Shown here: piece after piece, positions 1-6,209 of the stretch | Numbering within the stretch: position 1 is the stretch's first letter | Layout of the letters: each line of letters begins with the position of its first letter | NCBI GenBank assembly: GCA_013297575.1 | Contig: JAAFHO010000356.1 | Span: forward strand, 1-6,209 | Reading direction: 5' to 3' | Length of the DNA: 6,209 nucleotides | Source: Chitinophagales bacterium | GTDB lineage: Bacteria > Bacteroidota > Bacteroidia > Chitinophagales > Saprospiraceae | Program-made: the position numbers and the translations under genes | The notes under the pieces: model-generated | The model's database searches: none | What the model saw: the letters and a program-made list of their open reading frames with translations, nothing else | Told to the model about the DNA's origin: nothing

Positions 1-1
1 G

Positions 2-727
2 ATTAAAGATGATCGCATAGAGTTAAACGACCGTTTCGTGCAGGTCTTCAAAATGTTGGAAGAACAAGGCACTATCGTTAAAAACGATCGCAACGGTAAA
101 GGCGTAGGTGACGTAGCCGAGCGTGTGCTTGGTAACAAATCTTACGGACACATTATCCGCGCTTATTTAAACGCCGATAATAAACGAGTAATCGACTATG
201 GCCAAGCCAAAATGTTCGCTCGAGCCTACGACATTAATGAAACTTGGATACTGTATGGTATTGGAAACCCATTCGGTTTTGAAGCACCACAACCTGGCAA
301 TGCTTATGAAGGTGTTCCTGAAAAAGGGAATATTCTTTTTACAACTATCAAAGCATTTGCCGGGAGTACGCTTGGTTCGGGGAGTGATGAAGACTATTCT
401 ACGTTTTCTATCCCTGGAGTTAAAGGAAGCGGACTTGTTGCTTTTCAAATTGAAGGAAATTCAATGGATCCGGTTATTAAACACGGCGATATTGTTGTCT
501 GTAAGGTAATTGATAGCGTCAATGAGATTCGCGACAACGAAATTTACGCTATTAAAAGCAGTGGAAATGTTTGGGTGAAATATGTTCAGCGCATGCACAA
601 CACAAAAGGACGTGTAAGCAGGCTTAAAATGATTTCTGCCAATTATTTCGATAACGACCCTTTTGAAGAAGACGTAAACGAAACGACTCGCTTGTATAAA
701 GTGATTCGAAAAATTTCAAATATTTAG
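2..727 (+). CDS. S24-family LexA/CI-like autocleaving transcriptional repressor (5' partial)
   Basis: This is a DNA-binding repressor with a C-terminal S24 (LexA/UmuD-type) serine peptidase domain. A GTG at 38 can open the frame, but the frame runs without a stop to the left edge and the 12 upstream codons (reading IKDDRIELNDRF) look like the normal start of the N-terminal helix. The true start is therefore probably just outside the window. Numbering from GTG 38, residues about 1-75 form the N-terminal DNA-binding domain, ending in a segment (RAYDINETWILYG) typical of CI-like helix-turn-helix repressors. The peptidase domain covers about 98-229. Ser142 in GNSMDP is the expected nucleophile and Lys181 in WVKYV the expected general base. 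Ala108-Gly109 (FAGS) matches the usual Ala-Gly autocleavage site. By family knowledge, RecA-type or other stress signals would trigger self-cleavage and derepression. No phage genes flank it, so it could be a chromosomal stress regulator or a prophage-derived one; its targets are unknown. Confidence 0.88.
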   Translation: MKDDRIELNDRFVQVFKMLEEQGTIVKNDRNGKGVGDVAERVLGNKSYGHIIRAYLNADNKRVIDYGQAKMFARAYDINETWILYGIGNPFGFEAPQPGNAYEGVPEKGNILFTTIKAFAGSTLGSGSDEDYSTFSIPGVKGSGLVAFQIEGNSMDPVIKHGDIVVCKVIDSVNEIRDNEIYAIKSSGNVWVKYVQRMHNTKGRVSRLKMISANYFDNDPFEEDVNETTRLYKVIRKISNI

Positions 728-788
728 AAATATAGTAAAGGTCTTTGATATTGCCATAGTATCAATCGCCTAAAAATATATAAAGAGA

Positions 789-807
789 AATAAACCTGCT
801 GTTTATT
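789..807 (+). other. AT-rich hairpin upstream of the main terminator
   Basis: Arms AATAAAC (789-795) and GTTTATT (801-807) pair perfectly over 7 bp around a 5-base loop, followed by GTTTTC. The stem has one GC pair, so it would be weak as a terminator. It sits only 9 bases before the strong hairpin and may help 3'-end formation or transcript stability. Confidence 0.3.
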
Positions 808-816
808 GTTTTCGTC

Positions 817-850
817 GCCTCCCTGCGTTAGCCGCAGAGGAGGCTTTTTT
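817..850 (+). terminator. Rho-independent terminator after the repressor gene
   Basis: GCCTCC (817-822) pairs with GGAGGC (839-844), and the stem continues with CTGCG (823-827) against CGCAG (833-837). This gives 11 pairs, mostly GC, with one bulged A at 838 and a 5-base loop (TTAGC). Six T residues (845-850) follow at once. The T tract is on the + strand only, so it ends transcription of the repressor gene, whose stop codon is about 90 bases upstream. It separates that transcript from the kinase operon. Confidence 0.88.
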
Positions 851-894
851 AATAATGCCTATAAAATAAAAAGTAGATATACTGAACGTTGTTC

Positions 895-946
895 GTTTTT
901 GTGCATAGATTTATGGGAACACCATAAGATTTTTGTGCACAAAAAC
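895..946. repeat. Compound inverted repeat with a 16-bp perfect palindrome
   Basis: GTTTTTGTGCA (895-905) is the exact reverse complement of TGCACAAAAAC (936-946). Nested inside, TTATGG (911-916) pairs with CCATAA (922-927) around a 5-base loop. The right part, TTTTTGTGCACAAAAA (930-945), is also a perfect 16-bp palindrome by itself, and its first ten bases repeat those at 896-905 with a 34-base offset. As DNA it could be a pair of operator sites for a dimeric regulator; as RNA it could fold as one long hairpin or as the short right-hand one. It has no good T tract, so a terminator role is unlikely. The structure is read directly; the function is inference. Confidence 0.6.
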
Positions 947-1062
947 TACAGATCTGGCATATATAACACTCAAAGTTTGACTATTTTTACTAATTTTTGT
1001 AAAAATTTGAAGATTCGGCACGGTATTCGCAAATGTTCTTAATATTTCTAAGTTTAAGTTAA

Positions 1063-1070
1063 TACATTTG
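1063..1070 (+). promoter_or_regulatory. Possible Bacteroidota -7 promoter element (TACATTTG)
   Basis: TACATTTG matches the TAnnTTTG -7 consensus of the primary sigma factor in Bacteroidota. It lies about 80 bases before the chosen kinase start. No clear TTTG -33 element is present 19-21 bases upstream, so the match is half a promoter at best. It is the best candidate seen for the start of the kinase operon. Confidence 0.3.
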
Positions 1071-1149
1071 CGCTGACGAGCAGTATCACACCTAGTACCT
1101 ATTAGCATTTGGTGGTATATTGTCCTTAAGAGCGGTTTATAGTCCTCCC

Positions 1150-3945
1150 ATGCCTAATTTGAATAGTACATCATTAATATCAGCGCATAAATCTAGTACA
1201 GTACTGGGCTTATATGCTTTTTTTGCATTTTTTGCAATTATTGCGGCAATAACAGGTTTGTCTGAATTTATTCGTAGTAGCGCCCCTTCTATTGATTTGG
1301 CCAACCTTATCAGCAATAAGCAAAACGGCCTACCACTTTTGGCAAGTGTAGCAACTGTGCCATTTATACTATTTTTAGTTTTCCAAACGATTATTCGGTG
1401 GTTACATCAATTTAATATTTCGATACTCCCAAAAGGGATTGCGCTTATTCTCGCATCTTTGGTTGGTTATCTTATTGGTATTTTTATACTACCCACAGAA
1501 GCCCAAGATAATTTAGCAATTACGATTGGAGGAGGACTCATGATTGCCATCTTATTTGAAATATTCACCGATCAAGAAGAGACTGGCTTTGGTTGGGCTT
1601 TATTTGGCCTTATCGCAATAACAATTTTCTCTAGTGGTATGCTTTGGGGACACATTAAGGAAAAAGATAGGCAAATTCGCCAGCATTATGCATTAAGTCT
1701 GGCCGCCGAAAGAGATACGATTCACGCCGAACCTCAATTTGAACAATTTGTTCAGACTGTGCAATCGGATAAACAACTCCCATTTTTACTCAAAGCATGG
1801 CCAATAAAACCCTCGGCAGATTCTATTAGAGATTATTTAAGCAAGTTGGTATTTAACAACAAGTATATTTTTAGGTATTATAGCCTTAGCATTTATGCTT
1901 TCGATAGAGCAGAATCAGTCCCATTTTTACTGGATCAAACAGAAAACCGCAGTTCGATTGAAGACATTTGGAGTAAAGCCAACACTGTTGGCTCATCGTC
2001 GTCGTTGCGTTCAGATTATGCTCCTGATGGAGGTCATCGTTATTTGACCCGTGCCAGCCTACAACGCATGAATGATCCCAATCATCTGGTAGAAGTATTT
2101 TGTTTTTTCAAAGAATCCTTTCCTCAACAGAGTCAAATATATGCCCAACTGTATAAGGATCAATCATTTAAAGATTTAAATCAGTTGAATCGGTATGATT
2201 TTTCAATTTCCCACAAGGATCAATTAGTGGTTGAACAAGGTAGTATTTCCTCCGAGGCATTAAGTACACCTATAACTGCTGGAAAAACCATAGAAGTACA
2301 AGCATCTGGGCGAGAAGAGACCGTTGGTGGATCTGAAAATGGCCAAACGAAAGCTGTTGTTGGGCGGGAGGAAACAGGTATGTTAAAAGCCCTGTACTTG
2401 TTTGCCATCCTTTTTGCATTTGCCACTACACCAATGCTATTGGTTGGATTCCTTGGGAGTTTCTTACCATTCAAAACCAATTTAATTCCTTCAGCAAAAG
2501 GCTCCCTTGGTCGTCGAATACACTTCTCCTTTTTAGGGTTGTTAGCCTTTGGCTTTATTGTGATTGGGGTAGTCACCTATCGCCATTTTTCCACCACATC
2601 ACTGGAAAATGAAGCACAAAAAATAGCCGAACGGGCACAATCAACCCTCACACATTTGCGCCTTTCCAATAATAATATTGCAACAGATTCTATCGCAACC
2701 GTGTTAGGTCCTAAGTTGGCTCAATTTGCACAAAGTCTTAATGTGGATGCAAATCTATTTGATCGAAATGGCAATATTGTCTATTCGACTCGTGAAGACT
2801 TACGAAGAATTGGGGTTTTAGCCCCTAGAATGGATAGTAACGCTAAACTAAACCTAGATAAAGGGGACACTTATACAGAAGTGGCTGAAATGGCCGACAA
2901 ACAACAATTTACAGTTCGATATACCGCTTTAAAAAATCTTAAACAACAAACTATTGCCTACATAGGTCTCCCTTATCGCCTTGATTCAGACAAAACTGCC
3001 CCGGATTTGTCTGATTTTATTGGAATATTGGCGAGTATTTATACGTTTTTATTATTAGTGGCCGCTGGAGTCACGTATCTAATTTCTAATTCAATTACTC
3101 GTCCAATTAATAATATTGCCGAGAAAATAAAAGAATTTAAACTAGAGGATAAAAACCAATCCCTAAGTTATGGTGGGGATTCGACCGACGAAATAAGTGG
3201 CTTGGTCAATGAATACAATACAATGGTGGATAAACTGGAAGATTCCAAGTTGAAACTCGTTAAATTGGAACGCGAATCGGCTTGGCGCGATATGGCTAGA
3301 CAAATTGCACATGACATTAAAAATCCGTTGACTACGATGAAATTATCAATGCAGCAATTAGAGCGTTTATCCAATGACCCTACACAGGCGGCAGCATACC
3401 TCAAACGTTCTACAGGGCGATTGATCGAGCAAATTGATTCTTTAGCACAAACAGCATCAGAATTTGCCATGTTTGCTAATCTTGATAAAACGGCGCGATC
3501 CCCTGTCGAAATCAACCATTTAGTAGAAAGTGTTTTTGACCTGTTTATTGAACAAAAAGAGGTAGGATTGAGTTTGGAACTACCCGATGAAAAATATATT
3601 GTAGCAGCTGATAAGAACCACTTGCTAAGAGTACTTAATAATTTGGTTATCAATGCAATACAAGCCATTCCATCTGATCGAGAAGGCAATGTAAAAGTCG
3701 CTTTGTTGCGCATTGGCGACAATGCTATTATTCGAATAAGCGATAATGGCGGTGGCATTCCACATGAAATTAGGGATCGGGTATTTGAGCCAAATTTCAC
3801 TACCAAGACCTCAGGAAGTGGCCTCGGATTGGCTATTTGTAAAAAAATCATTGAAGCACACGGGGGCGATATACGATTTGAAACAAAAGATAATGAAGGC
3901 ACTCAATTCTTTGTTGAATTACCCATTATTGATACAAAAAAATGA
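1150..3945 (+). CDS. NtrY-like multi-pass membrane sensor histidine kinase
   Basis: A two-component sensor kinase of 931 residues in the inner membrane. I chose ATG 1150; a TTG at 1120 adds 10 residues without homology support. Five N-terminal membrane segments (about 21-40, 63-83, 95-115, 123-139, 147-166) lead to a long extracytoplasmic region (167-410) that I do not recognise. Segments near 413-440 and 458-478 follow, then a second extracytoplasmic region (479-624) with a CACHE/PAS-like stretch (LFDRNGNIVYSTRED), a last segment (625-646), HAMP (647-700) and the kinase core. The H-box is AHDIKNPLT with His721 as the phosphorylation site. The N-box is NLVINAIQA (Asn835), G1 is DNGGG (Asp865), the F-box is FEPNFTTK and G2 is GSGLGLA, so all catalytic motifs are intact. 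The WRDMARQIAHDIKNPLT region is typical of NtrY-like kinases. No response regulator is adjacent. Its stop overlaps the next start (ATGA, 3942-3945), implying translational coupling. The ligand is unknown. Confidence 0.9.
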   Translation: MPNLNSTSLISAHKSSTVLGLYAFFAFFAIIAAITGLSEFIRSSAPSIDLANLISNKQNGLPLLASVATVPFILFLVFQTIIRWLHQFNISILPKGIALILASLVGYLIGIFILPTEAQDNLAITIGGGLMIAILFEIFTDQEETGFGWALFGLIAITIFSSGMLWGHIKEKDRQIRQHYALSLAAERDTIHAEPQFEQFVQTVQSDKQLPFLLKAWPIKPSADSIRDYLSKLVFNNKYIFRYYSLSIYAFDRAESVPFLLDQTENRSSIEDIWSKANTVGSSSSLRSDYAPDGGHRYLTRASLQRMNDPNHLVEVFCFFKESFPQQSQIYAQLYKDQSFKDLNQLNRYDFSISHKDQLVVEQGSISSEALSTPITAGKTIEVQASGREETVGGSENGQTKAVVGREETGMLKALYLFAILFAFATTPMLLVGFLGSFLPFKTNLIPSAKGSLGRRIHFSFLGLLAFGFIVIGVVTYRHFSTTSLENEAQKIAERAQSTLTHLRLSNNNIATDSIATVLGPKLAQFAQSLNVDANLFDRNGNIVYSTREDLRRIGVLAPRMDSNAKLNLDKGDTYTEVAEMADKQQFTVRYTALKNLKQQTIAYIGLPYRLDSDKTAPDLSDFIGILASIYTFLLLVAAGVTYLISNSITRPINNIAEKIKEFKLEDKNQSLSYGGDSTDEISGLVNEYNTMVDKLEDSKLKLVKLERESAWRDMARQIAHDIKNPLTTMKLSMQQLERLSNDPTQAAAYLKRSTGRLIEQIDSLAQTASEFAMFANLDKTARSPVEINHLVESVFDLFIEQKEVGLSLELPDEKYIVAADKNHLLRVLNNLVINAIQAIPSDREGNVKVALLRIGDNAIIRISDNGGGIPHEIRDRVFEPNFTTKTSGSGLGLAICKKIIEAHGGDIRFETKDNEGTQFFVELPIIDTKK

Positions 3946-4385
3946 GTACTAGTTTTGAAACATCCGATCCAGTAATTTTTACTGGCGACGTTGGGGGCGT
4001 TCGTATCAATCAAGATTCGCCCGTAATGCCCCCTTGCCCTCCACCAGATATTCAAATAGAGCATTGGTTGGCTTCTATTCATATCCTCCAAGAACGGCCT
4101 GCAAAACATCTATTTTTGACACATTATGGCCAAATTAATGATAAAAAGGAACATCTTGATCAACTTTCGGTTCGGCTTTTAGATTGGGCCAATTGGATGT
4201 TGCCTTATTTTCAAGCACAAACGCCAATAGAAGAGATTGTGCCTCAATTTGAATTATATGTGGCACTGCAACTCAAAGATGCCAATGTTGCCGCCGAAGA
4301 TATAGAACGTTATAGTAAAGCCAATCCGGCATTTATGTCTGTTGCCGGCCTTTTACGCTATTGGAAAAAACAAACTCAAGTATAA
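3942..4385 (+). CDS. C-terminal fragment of a metallo-beta-lactamase-fold hydrolase (N-terminal half absent)
   Basis: This 147-residue product matches only the second half of MBL-fold metallo-hydrolases of about 300 residues. FTGDVGGVRI (Asp16) corresponds to the bridging-metal Asp motif, LTHYG (His61) to the last His motif, and the PPPDI..EHW..SI and EHLDQL segments to the family's C-terminal helices. The HxHxDH motif and the following GHxxHH-type motif, which supply most of the metal ligands, are missing. The preceding sequence is the intact end of the kinase, so they cannot be recovered in another frame. The start ATG falls about where the GHxxHH motif would end in a full-length protein. 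The gene overlaps the kinase stop by 4 bases and ends 3 bases before rfaE1. It is probably non-catalytic: a deletion remnant kept in frame, an assembly artefact, or less likely a repurposed half-domain. It contains no internal stop. Confidence 0.72.
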   Translation: MSTSFETSDPVIFTGDVGGVRINQDSPVMPPCPPPDIQIEHWLASIHILQERPAKHLFLTHYGQINDKKEHLDQLSVRLLDWANWMLPYFQAQTPIEEIVPQFELYVALQLKDANVAAEDIERYSKANPAFMSVAGLLRYWKKQTQV

Positions 4386-4388
4386 ATT

Positions 4389-5366
4389 TTGCTACTCTCC
4401 CAACTCGAAAATCAGTATATCCTTATCGTCGGGGATATTATGATTGATCGCTACCTTTCTGGTAATGTTACCCGTATTTCGCCAGAAGCCCCTGTTCCCG
4501 TTGTACATTTTCAACAAACATTTGATCGCCTCGGTGGTGCTGCTAATGTTGCACTAAATATCAAGGCATTAGGAAGTACTCCCCTACTCTGCAGCGTAGT
4601 GGGCGGAGATGATGATGGCCGTTTATTTTGCAACATGTTGACAGAACTGGATATTTCCAATGAAGGTATAGTTATTGATCCTAGCCGGATGTCCACCGTT
4701 AAAACGAGAATAGTTGGAAATCACCAACAAATGCTTAGGATTGATAAGGAAAACACTTTTGATTTAAATGATTTAACTGCTAAGAAAATTCTGGAAAGGT
4801 TAAATTTAATGATGGATAAGTATAATGTTGGTGCCATTATTTTACAGGATTATAATAAAGGCGTATTGACCCTTGAGGTAATTCAATCAGTCATTGCAAT
4901 GGCTCAAAAACGAGGTATTCCTGTAGCCGTTGACCCAAAAAAGCATCATTTCTTTGCGTATAAAGGTGTAACCCTATTTAAACCGAACTTAAAAGAGGTA
5001 AAGGATAGTTTGCCTTTTTCTATTGAACCGAATTTGGATGCATTACAAAAGGCTTCGTCTTATCTTAGATCACAATTAGAAAATCAATGGACGATGATTA
5101 CCCTTTCCGAAAAGGGTTTATTTTTAGATACACAGGAAACAGAACAAGGCCAGATATACCCTACAATTCCAAGAAACATTGCAGATGTGAGCGGCGCAGG
5201 CGACACAGTCATCAGTGTTGCAGCACTCGGGCTTGCGGCAGGACTTTCTCCTCAGGAAATTGCGGTTTTATCCAATTTGGCTGGCGGACAGGTATGTGAA
5301 AGGCAGGGTGTAGTCCCCGTAGATAAAACCCTGCTAAACAAAGAATTAGAGGAGTATTATGCCTGA
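4389..5366 (+). CDS. rfaE1: D-glycero-beta-D-manno-heptose-7-phosphate kinase (kinase-only RfaE1/HldA type)
   Basis: A PfkB/ribokinase-family cytoplasmic enzyme that phosphorylates D-glycero-D-manno-heptose 7-phosphate at C1 in ADP-heptose synthesis for the LPS inner core. At 325 residues it matches the kinase half of bifunctional HldE; the nucleotidyltransferase half is absent, so a separate rfaE2 is expected elsewhere. Visible motifs are GDIMIDRYLSG (15-25) and ISPEAPVPVV (30-39) at the substrate side, the PfkB signature GGAANVALNIKALG (49-62), QDYNKGVLT (153-161), KPNLKEV (198-204), and DVSGAGDT (266-273) with Asp272 as the catalytic base. The frame opens only after the upstream TAA: ATT (4386) and TTG (4389) are the first possible starts, and the next Met, in GDIMID, would cut into the fold, so TTG is chosen. 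The N-terminus is a little shorter than usual. No Shine-Dalgarno is evident. It is probably co-transcribed with the upstream genes. Confidence 0.93.
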   Translation: MLLSQLENQYILIVGDIMIDRYLSGNVTRISPEAPVPVVHFQQTFDRLGGAANVALNIKALGSTPLLCSVVGGDDDGRLFCNMLTELDISNEGIVIDPSRMSTVKTRIVGNHQQMLRIDKENTFDLNDLTAKKILERLNLMMDKYNVGAIILQDYNKGVLTLEVIQSVIAMAQKRGIPVAVDPKKHHFFAYKGVTLFKPNLKEVKDSLPFSIEPNLDALQKASSYLRSQLENQWTMITLSEKGLFLDTQETEQGQIYPTIPRNIADVSGAGDTVISVAALGLAAGLSPQEIAVLSNLAGGQVCERQGVVPVDKTLLNKELEEYYA

Positions 5367-6209
5367 TTTTTCTTTAACAATTCCAATACAGGCCGTAGAT
5401 CAATCAGTCCAGTAATGAACGCCAACACTAGCCCACTCAATAAGTTGGCTATAAATTGGATATGCCAAGCCACTCCCTCTAATCTGACAAAGTACCATGA
5501 GATGAGTGTAATTACCAAAGAAAAACACGTAATTCGAGCAAATCCAGTCCGTGTAAACTGGAGTTTGTAATATTTAAAACACAAGAAAACCATACCCAAT
5601 GCTACAAATACCTGCGTGCACAAAGCAGCATGGGCAGCACCAATAGCCTTTTGCGTGGGAATTAAGGTGAAATCCAATATTAAATCCAGACACAGCCCCG
5701 CCAAAAATATTTGATTCATCGACCTCATTTTGGCTCCGGCAGTAAGCAATGTGCTAAATATATAAGTGACACAAATCGCCACAAAACTCCAGATCAGCAC
5801 CCCGCAGACATCACTTCGATACACAATATCTGCCTTGCCATGAAACATAAGGGCGATAATATCTTGCCGGTGAAAGTAAATACTTACACAAGCAGTAATA
5901 CTACCTGCCCAAATTAGCCTAAAACTGAGCAATGTGAGCGGCCTAACATCACTACCTTCTGCTAATTGTCGAGAAAACATTGGCAATAATAGCGATGCAA
6001 ATAAATAACCAAACATATTGAGTGCATCGAGTAGTCGATAACTGCCAGCAAAAATATCGGTATGGTAATCGCCATCGGGAAGTATTCGTTCGAGTATAAT
6101 CGCATCGAGGCGGGTATATGCGCTCATCAACAAAATAACTACTGCAAAAGGCAGGCTCTTTTTGAAAAGCACCAAAATCACCGGCCAACCCGTTTTCAAA
6201 TTAGTCAAT
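5357..6209 (-). CDS. Oligosaccharide flippase / polysaccharide biosynthesis protein, Wzx/MATE-like (5' partial)
   Basis: The C-terminal part of a lipid-linked oligosaccharide flippase of the MOP superfamily in the inner membrane. The frame reads in from the right edge. A TTG near 6208 could open it, but 283 residues is well short of the family's usual 400-500, so the true start lies outside the window. About eight hydrophobic segments are visible, near residues 18-36, 57-76, 91-111, 133-156, 163-183, 190-211, 224-242 and 247-270. The early stretch with SAYTRLDAIILE, GSYRLLDALNMFGYLF and LLLPMFSR is the recognisable central region of such flippases. The last 10 bp overlap the end of rfaE1 on the opposite strand. 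Known relatives move undecaprenyl-linked sugar repeats for O-antigen, capsule or exopolysaccharide; the substrate here cannot be told. Confidence 0.85.
   Translation of the reverse strand, partial: LTNLKTGWPVILVLFKKSLPFAVVILLMSAYTRLDAIILERILPDGDYHTDIFAGSYRLLDALNMFGYLFASLLLPMFSRQLAEGSDVRPLTLLSFRLIWAGSITACVSIYFHRQDIIALMFHGKADIVYRSDVCGVLIWSFVAICVTYIFSTLLTAGAKMRSMNQIFLAGLCLDLILDFTLIPTQKAIGAAHAALCTQVFVALGMVFLCFKYYKLQFTRTGFARITCFSLVITLISWYFVRLEGVAWHIQFIANLLSGLVLAFITGLIDLRPVLELLKKNQA

Larger units (their letters stand above)
728..1149. other. Intergenic region between the repressor gene and the kinase operon
   Basis: This stretch of about 420 bases is very AT-rich and I find no convincing gene in it. 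Short frames exist on both strands, but one runs through the terminator and neither resembles a known protein. It holds the terminator at 817-850, a weaker hairpin at 789-807, a compound inverted repeat at 895-946, an interrupted palindrome GAAC-GTT-GTTC at 884-894, an AT-rich inverted repeat at 992-1007 (7-base arms around GT), and a possible promoter element at 1063-1070. No tRNA or rRNA signature and no recognisable riboswitch was seen. Confidence 0.7.

Noticed and set aside
38..40. GTG as the true start of the S24 repressor
   Set aside because: The frame stays open upstream to the window edge and the upstream residues look like family N-terminal sequence, so the gene most likely begins outside the window.
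884..894. GAAC-GTT-GTTC as a Gram-positive-type LexA box
   Set aside because: The spacing is 3 rather than 4 bases, only one copy is present, and that box type is not expected in this phylum; too short to stand alone.
806..1042. A 78-codon + strand frame in the intergenic region
   Set aside because: It runs through the intrinsic terminator and the palindrome, has a Cys/Lys/Arg-rich composition unlike its neighbours, and resembles no known protein.
911..1108. A 65-codon - strand frame in the intergenic region
   Set aside because: It is explained by AT-rich non-coding DNA and overlaps the palindrome and possible promoter; no family features or start signal were seen.
1103..1111. TAGCATTTG as a second -7 promoter element
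   Set aside because: It has three bases rather than two between TA and TTTG and no matching upstream element.
1120..1122. TTG as start of the histidine kinase
   Set aside because: It adds only 10 residues with no recognisable content; the ATG at 1150 directly precedes a typical short cytoplasmic N-terminus before the first membrane segment.
728..1149. Search for CRISPR repeats, tRNA or insertion-sequence ends
   Set aside because: No regularly spaced direct repeats, cloverleaf or terminal inverted repeats with target duplication were found here or elsewhere in the window.
3168..3902. A 244-codon - strand frame opposite the kinase domain
   Set aside because: It is the antisense shadow of the well-supported HisKA/HATPase region, whose motifs are all read on the + strand.

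Overview
The window looks like chromosomal DNA from a member of the Bacteroidota, probably close to Saprospiraceae or a related aquatic lineage. It is AT-rich, its genes lack clear Shine-Dalgarno sequences, and one TAnnTTTG-type -7 element is visible. The proteins are of types usual in that phylum: a large NtrY-like membrane histidine kinase, a stand-alone heptose-7-phosphate kinase and an oligosaccharide flippase. The placement rests on protein style and is an inference.

Layout. (1) Positions 2-727 (+) hold the 3' part of an S24/LexA-type autocleaving repressor whose N-terminus lies off the left edge. (2) Positions 728-1149 are non-coding. They contain a strong intrinsic terminator (817-850), a weaker hairpin before it, a compound inverted repeat (895-946) with a 16-bp perfect palindrome at its right end, and a possible promoter -7 element. 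(3) Positions 1150-5366 (+) are a tightly packed three-gene run: a multi-pass sensor histidine kinase, a 147-residue C-terminal fragment of a metallo-beta-lactamase-fold hydrolase joined to it by an ATGA overlap, and an RfaE1-type kinase that begins 3 nt after the fragment's stop. (4) Positions 5357-6209 (-) hold the 3' part of a Wzx/MATE-like flippase, converging on rfaE1 with a 10-bp overlap.

The three + strand genes are probably one transcript. Its products would link a kinase with two extracytoplasmic regions to ADP-heptose synthesis for LPS. The convergent flippase also suggests a cell-surface glycan neighbourhood. No response regulator, second heptose enzyme, glycosyltransferase or phage structural gene is visible.

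I see no convincing new system. The most notable features are the decapitated hydrolase gene, which retains only the last two metal-ligand motifs of its family; its same-frame junction with the non-ATG start of rfaE1; and the compound palindrome between the repressor gene and the kinase operon.
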